In this document: positions 10,217-20,579 of the stretch, piece after piece
How the letters are laid out: the number at the start of each line of letters is the position of its first letter
Position numbering within the stretch: the first letter of the stretch is position 1
Assembly (NCBI RefSeq): GCF_026151205.1
Contig: NC_087080.1
Span: 9,471,837 to 9,535,836 of the forward strand
Length of the DNA: 64,000 nt
Source of the DNA: Bolinopsis microptera
Lineage: Eukaryota; Ctenophora; Tentaculata; Lobata; Bolinopsidae
Direction of reading: 5' to 3'
The notes under the pieces: model-generated
What the model saw: only the letters and a program-made list of their open reading frames with translations
The model's database searches: none
Told to the model about the DNA's origin: nothing
Position numbers and translations under genes: made by a program

Positions 10217-10482
10217 ATCTTATTTTTCGTCTTATGTTTCTTTCTGTAACTGTCCCTTTTCTTTGTTTCTTCTCGTTTTCTTTCTTTTCGACTTTATTTT
10301 CTTTTTGTTTCTGCCCTAATATCATCTTTTCAATTTCCCAACATCAAATAAGAAAAGTAGTAAGTAACTTAGAAATGGTCGTATTAATAGAAATTCATAC
10401 TTTCACACAAAGTAAGATTTTACAAGCAAAGTACGTGTTAGGAACATGAGAGCACATGTTAATGATGCACGGGTAGACCACC

Positions 10483-10841
10483 CATAGGTGCAGATTTCGT
10501 TTTGAGGTGAACTTTTAAGTTCCCGAGAAATCTTCTTATGTTTGCTTTTTTCCCCCTCGGGCCCCACATCCAGAAAGTTTTATATTTCCTCCCAGATGCG
10601 TTTTTTTCTAAATTCTGTGGCCCGCTCAGATCGCTCGCAAGTTTGCCTTTTTTTCTCTGGCCCGCTTGTTTCGCTCGCAAATTTTTAACACTGGACCAAT
10701 TCACGAGCAAGGCGAGTGCATACAGCTCTGTTGAGGTCAATTTTTTGCGCAGAAAGCGCTCGATTTTAGGGAAAAAAATTTATGTTTGCTTTTAATTTTT
10801 ATGGTGCCGTCGGCACCTGAAATCGACGAAATCTGCAGGGG
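10483..10841. mobile_element. Small non-autonomous DNA transposon with 12-bp TIR
   Basis: TGCAGATTTCGT (10489-10500) is inverted exactly at 10826-10837. Flanks tagaccacc (10474-10482) and tggaccacc (10842-10850) form a 9-base near-duplication. Other array copies read gggtagaccacctccgg without interruption, so this is a clean insertion of about 359 bp. It includes a 15-base palindrome, ggtgccgtcggcacc (10803-10817), and GC-rich repeats of tcgctcgcaa. It encodes no protein. The superfamily is unresolved (hAT, P or MULE by target size). Confidence 0.82.
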
Positions 10842-11595
10842 TGGACCACCTCCGGGATAGAATAATCAAGCGGGTAAAAACTCCGTGAGGTTGAGAAAAT
10901 GCTAGAGCTGCAAGACCATGTCAGCAAAAAAAAACAAATTTCTAGGTTTGCAAAAGAATCAGAAATGTGCTTTATTTTAGCATACAATTACGATCTAGCG
11001 TCAGTAAATTTTTAAGTTCCGTATTGAGACTTGAGAGAAAATAAGGTCTTCAAAGCTTGTATTGTTCATGATCCATCAAATGCCAAGATTTCACACATCG
11101 AACTTTATTGCATAACAATAACAATACTGCAGAGTTTCCATAATTCCTCCCGTTATTCTCTCAACCCGGTGCAGTAACGTACTTCCGAAGCCCTTCATCC
11201 CCCAGTACGTACCAAGAATCGCCGGCTTCACCGCCTATTGAAGACACTAATGCGCGAGGAGCATGATGATGAAGAAAGAACTAAGAAGATGTAGGTTGTT
11301 TTATCCTTTATTTATTTTTGTTATATTTCACATTTTAATAAATTTTTGTTTTCTACTTCTTACTTTTATTAAAGTGTTTTATTTGTACTCCTTCGTATAA
11401 AGTGGAAAAGAGGATCTAAATATAAAGCAAGGAGAAAGACGGGGAACAAAGGGTAGTATTAAAAAGTATTGTATTGGATTTTATAGTACGTTAAGGCGTT
11501 AAATTACAAAATTATCATTTTCATCATTATCATTATCATTTCATCAATTACAAAAGTTAGTATTACGAAAGCTTTAAAATTACTACATAACCTTA

Positions 11596-11859
11596 TTGAT
11601 TCAGAGATGGGCTATGCCCTACAGAGCTGTAGCATGCATGGGTGGTATCAAGACCAATAACGGAGTCGAGTCCCTCAACAATGTTATCAAGAACTCGGTA
11701 TTTGATGGGAACGCCAGCAAGAACTCTCTTCCCCTTCTTGTCATGGGATTAACAACCGAATTTTTGCCACGAAAAATCCGAGCTTTTCACCACAAAGGTC
11801 TGGATCCTACTTTCAAATTAACTTATTTGTTTTACAAAAAAAGGGATTTGATTGACTAA
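11596..11859 (+). pseudogene. MULE-type transposase fragment, best-preserved copy
   Basis: An 87-codon stretch reads in one frame through RWAMPYRAV, KTNNGVESLNNVIKN and GLTTEFLPRK to a TGA. The segment preceding a SWIM-type finger in MULE-like transposases commonly carries a TNNGVES-LN pattern, so this is probably an exon from one. It lacks the catalytic acidic residues and the finger. A possible acceptor (ttgattcag) lies at its start. The other five copies are frameshifted or truncated versions. Confidence 0.5.
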
Positions 11860-11955
11860 TTAAAATATCATGAGAGCACATGTTACTGATGCACGGGTAG
11901 ACCACCTCCGGGATAGAATAATCAAGCGGGAAAAAAACTCCGTCAGGTTGAGAAA

Positions 11956-12680
11956 ATGCTAGAGCTGCGAATTCATAAGGTTTGGGTCAGAGCTGTCGGA
12001 AATGTCATAGAAGATATGAATGCCTGCTTTGGGGAGGAAAAACAGAATGTTGCAGCCCTTAAGGAGTTGATCCCAGCAAAAGCATCAGAACCTGACCATT
12101 CAGCGGAGTTAACAGAAAAACTTATGGTACATTTTGAGGATTTTGTGGATGTTGGTTCCATTCTTCTAGAACGGGAGGCTGCTTCACTGGGAGCCTGTGA
12201 GCAAGATTGACAGACCTTATTAACCCTTTTACAGTTGGAACTGTAATGGGTACCTTCAGAGGGTACAAACAGAACTATGCTAAATGGTTAAGCAAAGTAG
12301 GGCAGCAAAGAGTATGCATTTTTACTATTACCACTTACGTTTATATTGATAAACTTACTGTAAAAATTCTTATAAAATTGAGACTTATTGACTATTGTCG
12401 AATCTAATCCACCTTTTCTCTCGTAATACTAATATGTAAAATTATTGAAGGAAAAGAAAACAATTTTTATTTTATTGAAAAACGATAATAATGCCACTTT
12501 CTTCCTCCTAATGTTTCGTTTTCAGCACACAAAAAGTGGTCAAGCTCCGAATGATGAACTCCACATCAAGAGCTACTGCCATGCAGAATTTATCCGCTTT
12601 CTAGACGGAACTGCTGTAGGTTCGTTCGGCACTGAAGACCCAACAACCAATGTCTTGTCGAAAAGCGACGATGAGGTTTA
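11956..12680 (+). pseudogene. MADF-like gene fragment, copy B
   Basis: These are the same exons as the fuller gene at 26029-27525. An upstream ORF is at 11956-12210 (IEDMNACFGEEKQ). An exon about 12207-12310 ends KVGQQR before a GTATGC donor. An exon about 12525-12674 starts HTKSGQAPNDE after a TTTTCAG acceptor. A following exon begins near 12800 but breaks off at about 12892, where unrelated sequence replaces it. The C-terminal exons are therefore missing, and this copy is probably dead. Confidence 0.5.
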
Positions 12681-13016
12681 CAATTTATGCTTAATAGTTA
12701 GAGCTATACGCATTTGAATTAAAAATATATTACACATCATAATCAACGACAGTAAGTGACAGATTCAGTCACTTTGCCTTGACCCAAAAATAAATCAGAT
12801 ATCTGTAGAAATGGTTGAAGAAGAGGAGGCTTTGGTGATGGCTGAAAACGACCTCAACAGTTGTATGGAACGAGATACTGAAAACTTAGGAGCACAGATC
12901 TGAAGTTTTATGACAAAGACCTGTAACCCACATTTTTTGAAAAAAAGAGTTAGGTAAATAATATGCTTCAAGGAGCTTTTCTCCAGCTATTCCTGAAGGA
13001 ATTTTATTATAAACCG

Positions 13017-13235
13017 CCTATAAGCCACATTTAATTGCCTGTAACCCACATGTAAAATCGAAAATGTTGTATCAATTATTTGTGATAAATAACCCGTAAG
13101 AGGCTTACAGGCCTTTGTCAAAAAATGTCAATGCTTCCATTAAATAACAATAAACCTGTATGTGGCTTACAGGTTTTTGTCAGAAAAATACTGTCAACAA
13201 ATTTATGACAAAGTTACCTGTATGTGGCTTACAGG
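13017..13235 (+). repeat. Recurrent quasi-palindrome cctgta-gtggct-tacagg
   Basis: cctgtatgtggcttacagg occurs at 13155-13173 and 13217-13235, with a variant at 13093-13111 and half-versions (cctgtaacccacat) at about 12920 and 13038. Most are accompanied by tgacaaa or tttgtca. Spacing is irregular, so this is not a simple tandem repeat. It could be a protein-binding site cluster or a decayed repeat. Confidence 0.6.
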
Positions 13236-13590
13236 CTATCTGTGATATAACATTGCTGTGAATAACCTCTGTTATTATCCAAGTTTGTTGTATACAGGTT
13301 TAAAACTGATACCATTTTGACTTACTAAATAGAATAATATGAACTACATTTCAAACACAGTGATATATTTTAGCATAACTGATAAGTTTGGATAGCTTTC
13401 CTTCTTCAACAAAAACAAGCTTAAGTGTGGCCACCTCATTTTCTAGTGGCCACTCCTCAGTGGATGACGGTGTTCCACTCTACGAGTGCAATCATGTGTT
13501 GAAGACAGCCTTGTGCAGGTGCTGCCTTGTGATGCTACAGGTTGGCCAGTAATTGCTTTCACCGGCAAGCCATCGTTATACTGCCCAAAT

Positions 13591-14733
13591 TTGACAAAAG
13601 GAAGTATGTGACATTTTTGAAGATATGGAGTTTTATATACCGTTGAAAAGCTGACAATAAGCTCTATCCCACTTGATAAGTGGCATTTCATGAAAATACT
13701 CCTACAATGTTGACCTAGGGAAGTATGTGACAGTTTTTAATCTGAATGTCCTGATGCTGGCTGATACGATTATCACAAAAGGAAGTATGTGCGCATACAT
13801 ACAGGAGGGTTTTTGAAATTTTTATAGGACTGGTTCACAGAGTGAACAGATTCCAGATTTATATATTTTTAAACTGATATTTAATAAATGATTAAAAGAA
13901 ATTTTAAAGTTGCCATTAGATCCAAAAATACACCCATTATGCTCACTTAAAAACAACTCTAAATCAGTAGGCTGTCACTCTATTAATGCACCACACCGCT
14001 ACCTCCACTGCACTAATAGTTATACAAATAAATTCTACAATCCTAATTTTGTATCGTTATGGAGACCGGTGTTCATACAAAACATTTACTAGGTTGCCGT
14101 TTGGTGTGAGCAATAGCGAACAGCACGCACACTCCTTTGCCCCGTCAACCTATATCTAATCTTACTATATATAAAGCGAGACGATATATATGGTTCCGTG
14201 CCATTTTACTGACACCATGGCATCAACTGTAACGCGACTTTCCGCAAAAACCGGAAAAGATATACAACTGAAACTTTTTTGACTGGGTCAAATGCTTTAA
14301 TGGCCTTCAATTCAGCATGAAAAAGTAAAAAATTGGCCAAGGAATAAGAATTTTAGTGCCCAAAATTTGGACTCCCAAGTGGTGTCAAAAACGCGAATTA
14401 AATAGGTAATAATTATTTTAGTCTCTCGAGTCTTGACACCACTTTAGGGTAGACGGGTTCCTGCTAGTCTATTTAAAGAGTGACAACCATACTGCACATT
14501 GAATTAGGATTCCGTTAAATATCAAATTGATTTATTGTAAACTTGTTTAATCTGTAATAAATGGCATAAAATTGAAATTTTTGTTTAACTGAAATTTTTG
14601 TTTAACTGATACTTCCTTTTGTCAAAATTTTTGCACTTACTTCCTTCTGTCACATTACTGTGTGTACATACTTCCTTTTTTGGTGGACATACTTCCTTTT
14701 ATGATATTAATCATTGTACTTACTTCCTTTTAT
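13591..14733. repeat. Mirrored clusters of the motif ggaagtatgtgac
   Basis: Plus-strand copies lie near 13600, 13728 and 13780 (aaaggaagtatgtg). Five minus-strand copies lie at about 14609, 14640, 14668, 14690 and 14719 (acttccttttgtca and variants). Two opposed clusters separated by about 0.8 kb resemble the subterminal repeats that transposases bind, but no terminal inverted repeat with a target duplication was found at the edges. Confidence 0.55.
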
Positions 14734-15378
14734 GTATTAAAAATACAAAGGGTTAAATAAATGGATAATTTGTTTCAAATCATATAAAGATAATGTGACA
14801 CTACATGCTTAAAACTATTAAATCACAAGAAATTGATAAAAATGTCATGAATACCAAATGCAAGGAAATTTTACGTGAGTTTATGATATAACTACGTTAA
14901 AAAACCCTTCAACTATCATGAAATAAACTCCTGGTGAAGGTGTGACCACCTGCTGAAACCGGTGGTCACCCCACACTATAAGGCAGTTTTTCACTGTTAT
15001 AATTACAGTGCAGTGAGTTGTTGAAAAGAGCCTTGTGCAGATGCTCTTTTATCATTTATGATACAACGATCTGGCTAGCAATTGCTTTCATCGGCAAGCC
15101 TTCAGAATCATGCGAATATTTGTACATGATCTTACAATCTTGTATTACTTTGTTTCACTCAAAAGTTTAGCCTAGCAATGATGTACGATCGAATTAAAAG
15201 GAGGAAGCTGAATGTCTGTTGCACAGTAAGTTAGTTGAATTACAAGCTTTTTTTCTAAGAAGTTGCTTACAAAATAGGATTGAGTGGCATTTTTTATCAA
15301 AATAACCAGAAATCTTTCAAGAATAATTGAGATTTTATGATTATGACTTTTCCATACCTAAACAAAAAGTAATTTCAG

Positions 15379-15539
15379 TTTGTGGTTGGTGAACAAGTGC
15401 TTGTACCCTGGCCACTGAACAGTAATGATGCTCCATTATATGAGGCTGTCATTACACGGATTTCAGAAGCACACTGTGATGTTGTCTACACAGGTGACAA
15501 TTTTGAGGAGAGATATGTCTCTACTCGGAAACTAGTTAA
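15379..15539 (+). CDS. Tudor-like single exon
   Basis: A 161-base exon lies between an AATTTCAG acceptor and a GTAAGT donor. It encodes about 53 residues: FVVGEQVLVPWPLNSND, YEAVITRI, CDVVYTGDNFEERYVS. The alternation of V-A-W-like entry, a middle xAxIxxI strand and a VxYxGD...xVxxxxL ending fits a Tudor/SGF29-like or related chromatin-reader fold. Such domains read methylated histone tails. No adjoining exon is certain, so it may be a stranded fragment beside the piggyBac remnant. Confidence 0.5.
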
Positions 15540-15773
15540 GTAAGTTATTGCATAGGTATTTCTACATCTTAAGTAGTTAAGTCTTAACTTAATTGTTGAA
15601 AAATATCGAATTCACTTACACACCTTATAATTGTAGGTATCATGACATACGAGTAAGTCTAAATATCTGAGCTCCTTGGCTTACATTTTTCTAAAGTTTT
15701 TCTGCAATTATTTAATTGTAAAATATTAATTTAAGCATTAATTTTAAGCATTAATTTTATAACGGTTATCATT

Positions 15774-15916
15774 AAACGACCAGCTTATGTCAAGGAGTAC
15801 AAAAATGGAATGGGTAAAGTTGATGTGTTTGGTGGCCATGTGGCTAGCTAGAGAATCTCTCTCAGGATATAAAAGTGGTGGTCGCCACACTTAATCAATA
15901 ATATTGATTGTCTAGG
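15774..15916 (+). pseudogene. piggyBac-type transposase tail, copy B
   Basis: The frame reads RPAYVKEYKNGMGKVDVFG, then RISLRI and KWWSPHLINNID, with two stops between. The order VxEYNxxMGGVD, YRISxR, KWWWPLF is the conserved end of the piggyBac transposase catalytic region. The reading ends at ...gattgtctag followed by a GT donor, in the same phase as exon 2 of the array's small gene, and splices toward exon 3 at 16053. It is dead as a transposase. Confidence 0.72.
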
Positions 15917-16051
15917 TAAGGTAACACGTCTATACCATTTTAGTATGAGTAAGAATACAAATAATTCATTATAGAATGCTATGCTAGGGCAGTTTTAGTT
16001 TAATCATATTTAATAGAACGAATAAACAACGTTTAAAATCAATTAATTTCA

Positions 16052-16537
16052 GTGACCATGTACCAGTACCACAACTTTACAAACTTAGATAACCCCATCC
16101 ACAATCTGAGCCACGCGAAATTCCAAGGAGTCCCACAGAGCACGCTACTCAATTTAAGGCGTACTTGTAGAATGTACACACTGTACGAGATTAAGCACGA
16201 CAGTTCCACAAAGGAAGACACACGGGCTAAGTGTGAAGGTTATTTGGAAACAATAACTAACCCATTGTTCAAATTAAACCTGTACTTCCTAAAGTTTTCG
16301 TTTCAATTGCAGAAGTCTTATACCTGTATTAATGATTACGTTAACACAGTAAGATGTTTAAAGCAGGTACCCAGCTCTATTAACATCACTGGAGGTATTA
16401 GCGACACCAGAATTCTGATTCAGAAGGTGACAACATTCTTTAGGGAGAACAGGGAGTATGAGATATTACTGAATACATGCACTGTCATGGGAAGACGACT
16501 CTACTCACATATGTACGTAGAGGAAAGTGTTTTGTAA
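16052..16537 (+). CDS. Fused exon 3 and C-terminal ORF, copy B (161 aa)
   Basis: The exon-3 sequence (VTMYQYHNFT, AKFQGVPQSTLL) is joined by a 108-base deletion, in frame, to the C-terminal ORF (MYTLYEIKHDSS). It then runs on through NITGGISDTRILIQKV and TFFRENREYE to a TAA. Elsewhere the two parts are in different frames with a stop between. An AATTTCAG acceptor precedes it. This is the longest open version of the pair. The function is unknown; it is hydrophilic with one Phe/Leu-rich stretch. Confidence 0.45.
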   Translation: MTMYQYHNFTNLDNPIHNLSHAKFQGVPQSTLLNLRRTCRMYTLYEIKHDSSTKEDTRAKCEGYLETITNPLFKLNLYFLKFSFQLQKSYTCINDYVNTVRCLKQVPSSINITGGISDTRILIQKVTTFFRENREYEILLNTCTVMGRRLYSHMYVEESVL

Positions 16538-16855
16538 AACGGAAACTGGAGCAGTATCCACATCAGCTGAGATGCGAGACTGAGATATTATGTTATTTAT
16601 GATGTTATAGGGTAGGATAATATCTTATTTTTCGTCTTATGTTTCATTCTGTAAATGTCCCTTTTCTTTGTTTCTTCTCGTTTTCTTTCTTTTCGACTTT
16701 ATTTTCTTTTTGTTTCTGCACTTATAATCCATCTTTTCAATTTCCCATCATCAAATAAGAAAAGTAGTAAGTAACTTAGAAATGGTCGTATAATAGATTC
16801 ATACTTTCACACAAAGTACGATTTTACAACTACAAGGTAAGTACGTTTTAGGAAC

Positions 16856-17083
16856 ATGAGAGCACATGTTAATGATGCACGGGTAGACCACCTCCGGGAT
16901 AGAATAATCAAGCGGGAAAAACTCCGTGAGGTTGAGAAAATGCTAGAGCTGCAAGACCATGTCAGCAAAAAAAAAAAAACTTCTAGGTTTGCAAAAGAAT
17001 CAGAAATGTGCTTTATTTTAGCATACAATCACAAGAGCGTCAGTAAATTTTTAAGTTCCGTATTGAGACTTGAGAGAAAATAA
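16856..17083 (+). CDS. Short basic helical ORF, intact copy
   Basis: A 75-codon ORF starts MRAHVNDARVDHLRDRIIKR and continues through EVEKMLELQDHVSKKKK. It looks amphipathic and highly charged, and could be a coiled-coil exon. Related starts lie at 266, 1236, 10446, 11870, 17828, 21260, 22216, 25094 and 25944. Most of those break at the A-run after KRE. In copies B and E the second start continues, out of frame, into the MADF-gene region. No family is recognised. Confidence 0.35.
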   Translation: MRAHVNDARVDHLRDRIIKREKLREVEKMLELQDHVSKKKKTSRFAKESEMCFILAYNHKSVSKFLSSVLRLERK

Positions 17084-17553
17084 GGTCTTCAAAGCTTGTA
17101 TTGTTCATGATACATCAAATGCCAAGATTTCACACATCGAACTTTATTGCATAACAATAACAATATACTGCAGAGTTTCCATAATCCCTCCCGTTATTCT
17201 CTCAGCCCGGTGCAGTAACGTACTTCCGAAGCCCTTCATCCCCCAGTACGTACCAAGAATCGCCGGCTTCACCGCCTATTGACGACACTAATGCGCGAGG
17301 AGCATGATGATGAAGCAAGAACTAAGAAGATGAAGCTTGTTTTATCCTTTATTTATTTTTGTTATTTCACATTTTAATAAATTTTTGTTTTTTACTTCTT
17401 ACTTTTATTGAAGTGTTTAATTTGTACTCCTTCGTATAAAGTGGAAAAGAGGATCTAAATATAAAGAAAGGAGAAAGACCGGGAAGAAAGGGTAGTATTA
17501 AAAAGTATTGTATTGGATTTTATAGTACGTTTAGGCGTTAAATTACAAAATTA

Positions 17554-17817
17554 TTGATTCAGAGATGGGCTATGCCCTACAGAGCTGTAGCATGCATGGT
17601 AGGTATCAAGACCAATATGGAGTTGCCTCCCTCAACAATGTTATCAAGAACTCGGTATTTGATGGGAACGCCAGCAAGAACTCTCTTCCCCTTCTTTCAT
17701 GGGATTAACAACCGAATTTTTGCCACGAAAAATCCGAGCTTTTCACCACAAAGGTCTGGATCCTACTTTCAAATTAACTTATTTGTTTTACAAAAAAAAA
17801 AGGATTTGATTGACTAA
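17554..17817 (+). pseudogene. MULE-type transposase fragment, copy C
   Basis: This is the same cassette as 11596, with two small indels (near the TNNG motif and a lost base in cttctttcatggg), so the C-terminal half reads in the wrong frame. Confidence 0.45.
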
Positions 17818-18207
17818 TTAAAATATCATGAGAGCACATGTTAATGATGCACGGGTAGACCAACTCCGGGATAGAATAATCAAGCGGGGAAAACTCCGTC
17901 ACAAAGACAGAGACAAAAAGATTCATTATAGAATGCTATGCTACAGCAGTTTTAGTTTAATTATATTTAATACAACGAATAAACAACGTTTAAAATCAAT
18001 TAATTTCAGTGACCATGATATGAACCAGTACCACAACTTTACAAAGTTAGATAACGCCCTGTTTATTTTATCAAAATGAACCCTTTTTGGTTTTTTGCCA
18101 GATTATTTTTGATCTGACCTTTAGTTTATGTAGGTTTAGTCATCTTTTCGACCAAACTTCTTTTACCTTACTGTTATTACTTATTCTATAGATGCATTTA
18201 TTTGCAG

Positions 18208-18961
18208 TATACGGGACCGAATCCTCCGCAGAGTCAGAGTTTGCCACAAATACCGGTGCGTTTAGTTTATTTTTGAAAGATATGTTTGAAAGAATTTAAC
18301 ATGTTTTCTGACCCGATGCTAATTTTTATTGAATTAATATCCATGTCCTTTTAGAACCAGTCACTGAGACGCCAAATCGCTGCAAACGAGAGCCAGCTGC
18401 AGCTGAAGAACCGATGGAGTCAGCTATGGGTGCGTCTTGTTTATTTTATCAAAAAGGAACTCTTTTTGGTTTTCCGTCCAATTATTTGTGATGTGAATCA
18501 CAAATAATTGGGTGAAAAACCTTTATTTCTTATTATGTAGACTTGGTCATCTTTTCGAACAAACTTATTTACCTGACTGCATGACCTTTATTATCATATA
18601 TATATATATTATATATTCATTTATTGGCAGTGAACAATTCCATGGACTCAGTTGTGATTAAAAGTAAGTATGAATCTGTAGACCCCCTTGCCCCTTCTTC
18701 CCATGTCCTCTCATCCTGATGAGCAATTTCGTGGTAAGTATAATAAGACGTTTTGAAAAAGCAGATAATGCAATAGTGAAGGATCATCAGATAATAACTT
18801 TCTTATATTAATCCATACCTATTATTACCTGCTATTAAGCAGTGTTTACATTTTTGGTTACCGTATATCGTTATAATTTACATTTTTTATATAATGAATG
18901 TTGTGTGGATTAATTAAACATGTTTTAACCTCACAATCTCGTTGCAGCAGAGTACTTGTAA
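18208..18961 (+). CDS. Last exons of an unrelated gene inserted in copy C
   Basis: Four exons chain in one frame: 18208-18255 (48 nt), 18355-18429 (75 nt), 18631-18663 (33 nt) and 18948-18961 to a TAA. Acceptors are TTTGCAG, TTTTAG, TTGGCAG and GTTGCAG. Donors are GTGCGT, GTGCGT and GTAAGT. Every exon is phase 1-1. They encode acidic, Glu/Pro/Thr-rich sequence (TPNRCKREPAAAEEPMES) ending VVIKTEYL. An intron module (tttattttatcaaaa...) before exon 1 recurs after exon 2, which suggests exon-intron duplication. The 5' part of the gene is absent. No family is recognised. Confidence 0.45.
18478..18511. repeat. 15-bp perfect inverted repeat in an intron
   Basis: ccaattatttgtgat is inverted as atcacaaataattgg around a 4-base loop. 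The related intron near 18100 has only the first half, so the hairpin arose after that module duplicated. Confidence 0.75.
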
Positions 18962-19012
18962 GTAGGCTTTTAATCGGATCTCATCACTCATGATGAGTGA
19001 TCAGTGATGAGG

Positions 19013-19108
19013 GTAAAGCTGATGTGTCTGGTGGCCATGTGCCTAGCTACAGAATCTGTCTCAGGATATAAAAGTGGTGGTGGCCACACTTAATAAATAA
19101 GATTGATT
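19013..19108 (+). pseudogene. piggyBac-type transposase tail, copy C
   Basis: The frame gives GKADVSGGHVPSYRICLRI, a stop, then KWWWPHLINKID. The motif order matches 15774-15916 and the flanking 110 bases are similar, so both come from one ancestral join. One of the two stops in copy B is not shared here (Tyr is retained before RI). It again runs into ctag/gtaagg, the donor of the array gene. Confidence 0.7.
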
Positions 19109-20008
19109 GTCTAGGTAAGGTAACACGTCTATACGATTTTAGTATGAGTAAGAATACAAATAATGCATTATAGAATGCTATGCTACGGCAGTTTTAGTTT
19201 AATTAGATTTAATAGAACGAATAAACAACGTTTAAAATCAATTAATTTCAGTGACCATGTACCAGTACCACAACTTTACAAAGTTAGATAACCCCATCCA
19301 GAATCTGAGCCACGCAAAATTCCAAGGAGTCCCACAGAGCACGCTACTCAATTTAACGTTCGATTGTGTGGTAAAGCAACTATACGTAAAGGGCCTCAAA
19401 TTTGTAGAGCTTAGCTCGACGCAGATGAAAGACTTCATATTATTGAACATAGAAGCGTACTTGTAGAATGTACACACTGTACGAGATTAAGCACGACAGT
19501 TCCACGAAGGAAGACACACGGGCTAAGCGTGAAGGTTATTTGGAAACAACAACTAACCCATTGTTCAAATTAAACCTGTACTTCCTGAAGTTTTCGTTTC
19601 AATTGCAGAAGTCTTATACTGGTTTGACTCAAACCTCTCTGCGATAAAGATGGAGATGATTTTCTGAAAGAATTGTCGAAGCATTTTTGTGTGTTCAGAA
19701 TCAAAAGGTATTTGACGAAGGTAGTCAGAAAAGACCATAAAATTGAACTCTCCAGGATACAGCAGAAGGCTGTAGGTTATGCTAAGGGGCGGGAGTTGTT
19801 CGTTCTTGGGATGTCCACAGATGTGGTTATCTAATTAATAAAATAAACATTTAATTGTTCGTATAACTAATTGCATGATTCTGGCCATATTCAATAACCT
19901 GTTATGAGATGGAACATATTATCAAATTAAAATTAAAATTAAATTATCTTATAAAGTATTCGCATTGGACGGTGACAACTGATATTTATCATTTATTCTT
20001 TTTAAGCT

Positions 20009-20578
20009 ATGTCCTCCAAAAAGAATGAAAGATTCGTCAGGATACATGCCCTTGATGGAGCTGAAAGCAGCTTCAAAGCTGTTGTGGCCAGAGGAAACTT
20101 GGTGAGTCTAATATTATCTAACTCTATACAAATTCATGTTGTTTCAAATGCATTCAATTTGTGTAGCTATCCCTTTATTCTAGAGTGCAACCGAAGATGC
20201 TTTTGATCAACAGAACGATTGCCTAGGTAAAGTAACACGTCTATACGATTTTAGTATGAGTAAGAATACAAATAATGCATTATAGAATGCTATGCTGCGG
20301 CAGTTTTATTTTATTTAGATTTAATAGAACGAATAAAAAACGTTTAAAATCAATTAATTTCAGTGACCATGTACCAGTACCACAACTTTACAAAGTTAGA
20401 TAACCCCATCCAGAATCTGAGCCACGCAAAATTCCAAGGAGTCCCACAGAGCACGCTACTCAATTTAAGGTTCGATTGTGTGGTAAAGCAACTATACGTA
20501 GAGGGCCTCAAATTTGTAGAGCTTAGCTCGACGCAGATGAAAGACTTCATATTATTGAACATAGAAGCGTACTTGTAG
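20009..20578 (+). CDS. Small three-exon gene, copy C
   Basis: Same exon structure as 1807-2376: exon 1 20009-20101, exon 2 about 20184-20226, exon 3 about 20364-20578. It ends IEAYL instead of IEGYF, and one Lys to Glu change lies in QLYVEGLK. The splice sites are intact. Confidence 0.5.
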
Positions 20579-20579
20579 A

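Larger units (their letters stand above)
12895..15370. other. Unique non-coding block in copy B
   Basis: There is no gene I can support over about 2.5 kb, and the short ORFs near 13443 and 13910 look random. It holds repeated gtggcttacagg motifs (13017-13235) and mirrored ggaagtatgtgac-type motifs (13591-14733). A self-complementary stretch, gtgaccacctgctgaaaccggtggtcac, lies near 14942. It may be the decayed interior of a DNA transposon whose transposase tail survives at 15774. Confidence 0.45.
10217..16584 (+). repeat. Array copy B (right of the LINE)
   Basis: The leader resumes at atcttatttttcg. The copy contains a basic ORF start at 10446 split by a small transposon, the only MULE-type cassette still in one frame (11596), a second basic ORF start at 11870, a MADF-like gene fragment and a 3-kb unique block (12895-15770). 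It ends with a piggyBac tail joined to exon 3 of the small gene. Confidence 0.85.

Noticed and set aside
10459-10795. Opposed ORFs of 85-93 codons
   Set aside because: Both lie within the small transposon with inverted ends and span its repeats; no coding features.
13421-15895. Apparent terminal inverted repeat aagtgtggccacc ... ggtggtcgccacactt
   Set aside because: The right-hand copy is the coding sequence for KWWSPHL of the piggyBac tail, and the match is short with no target duplication.
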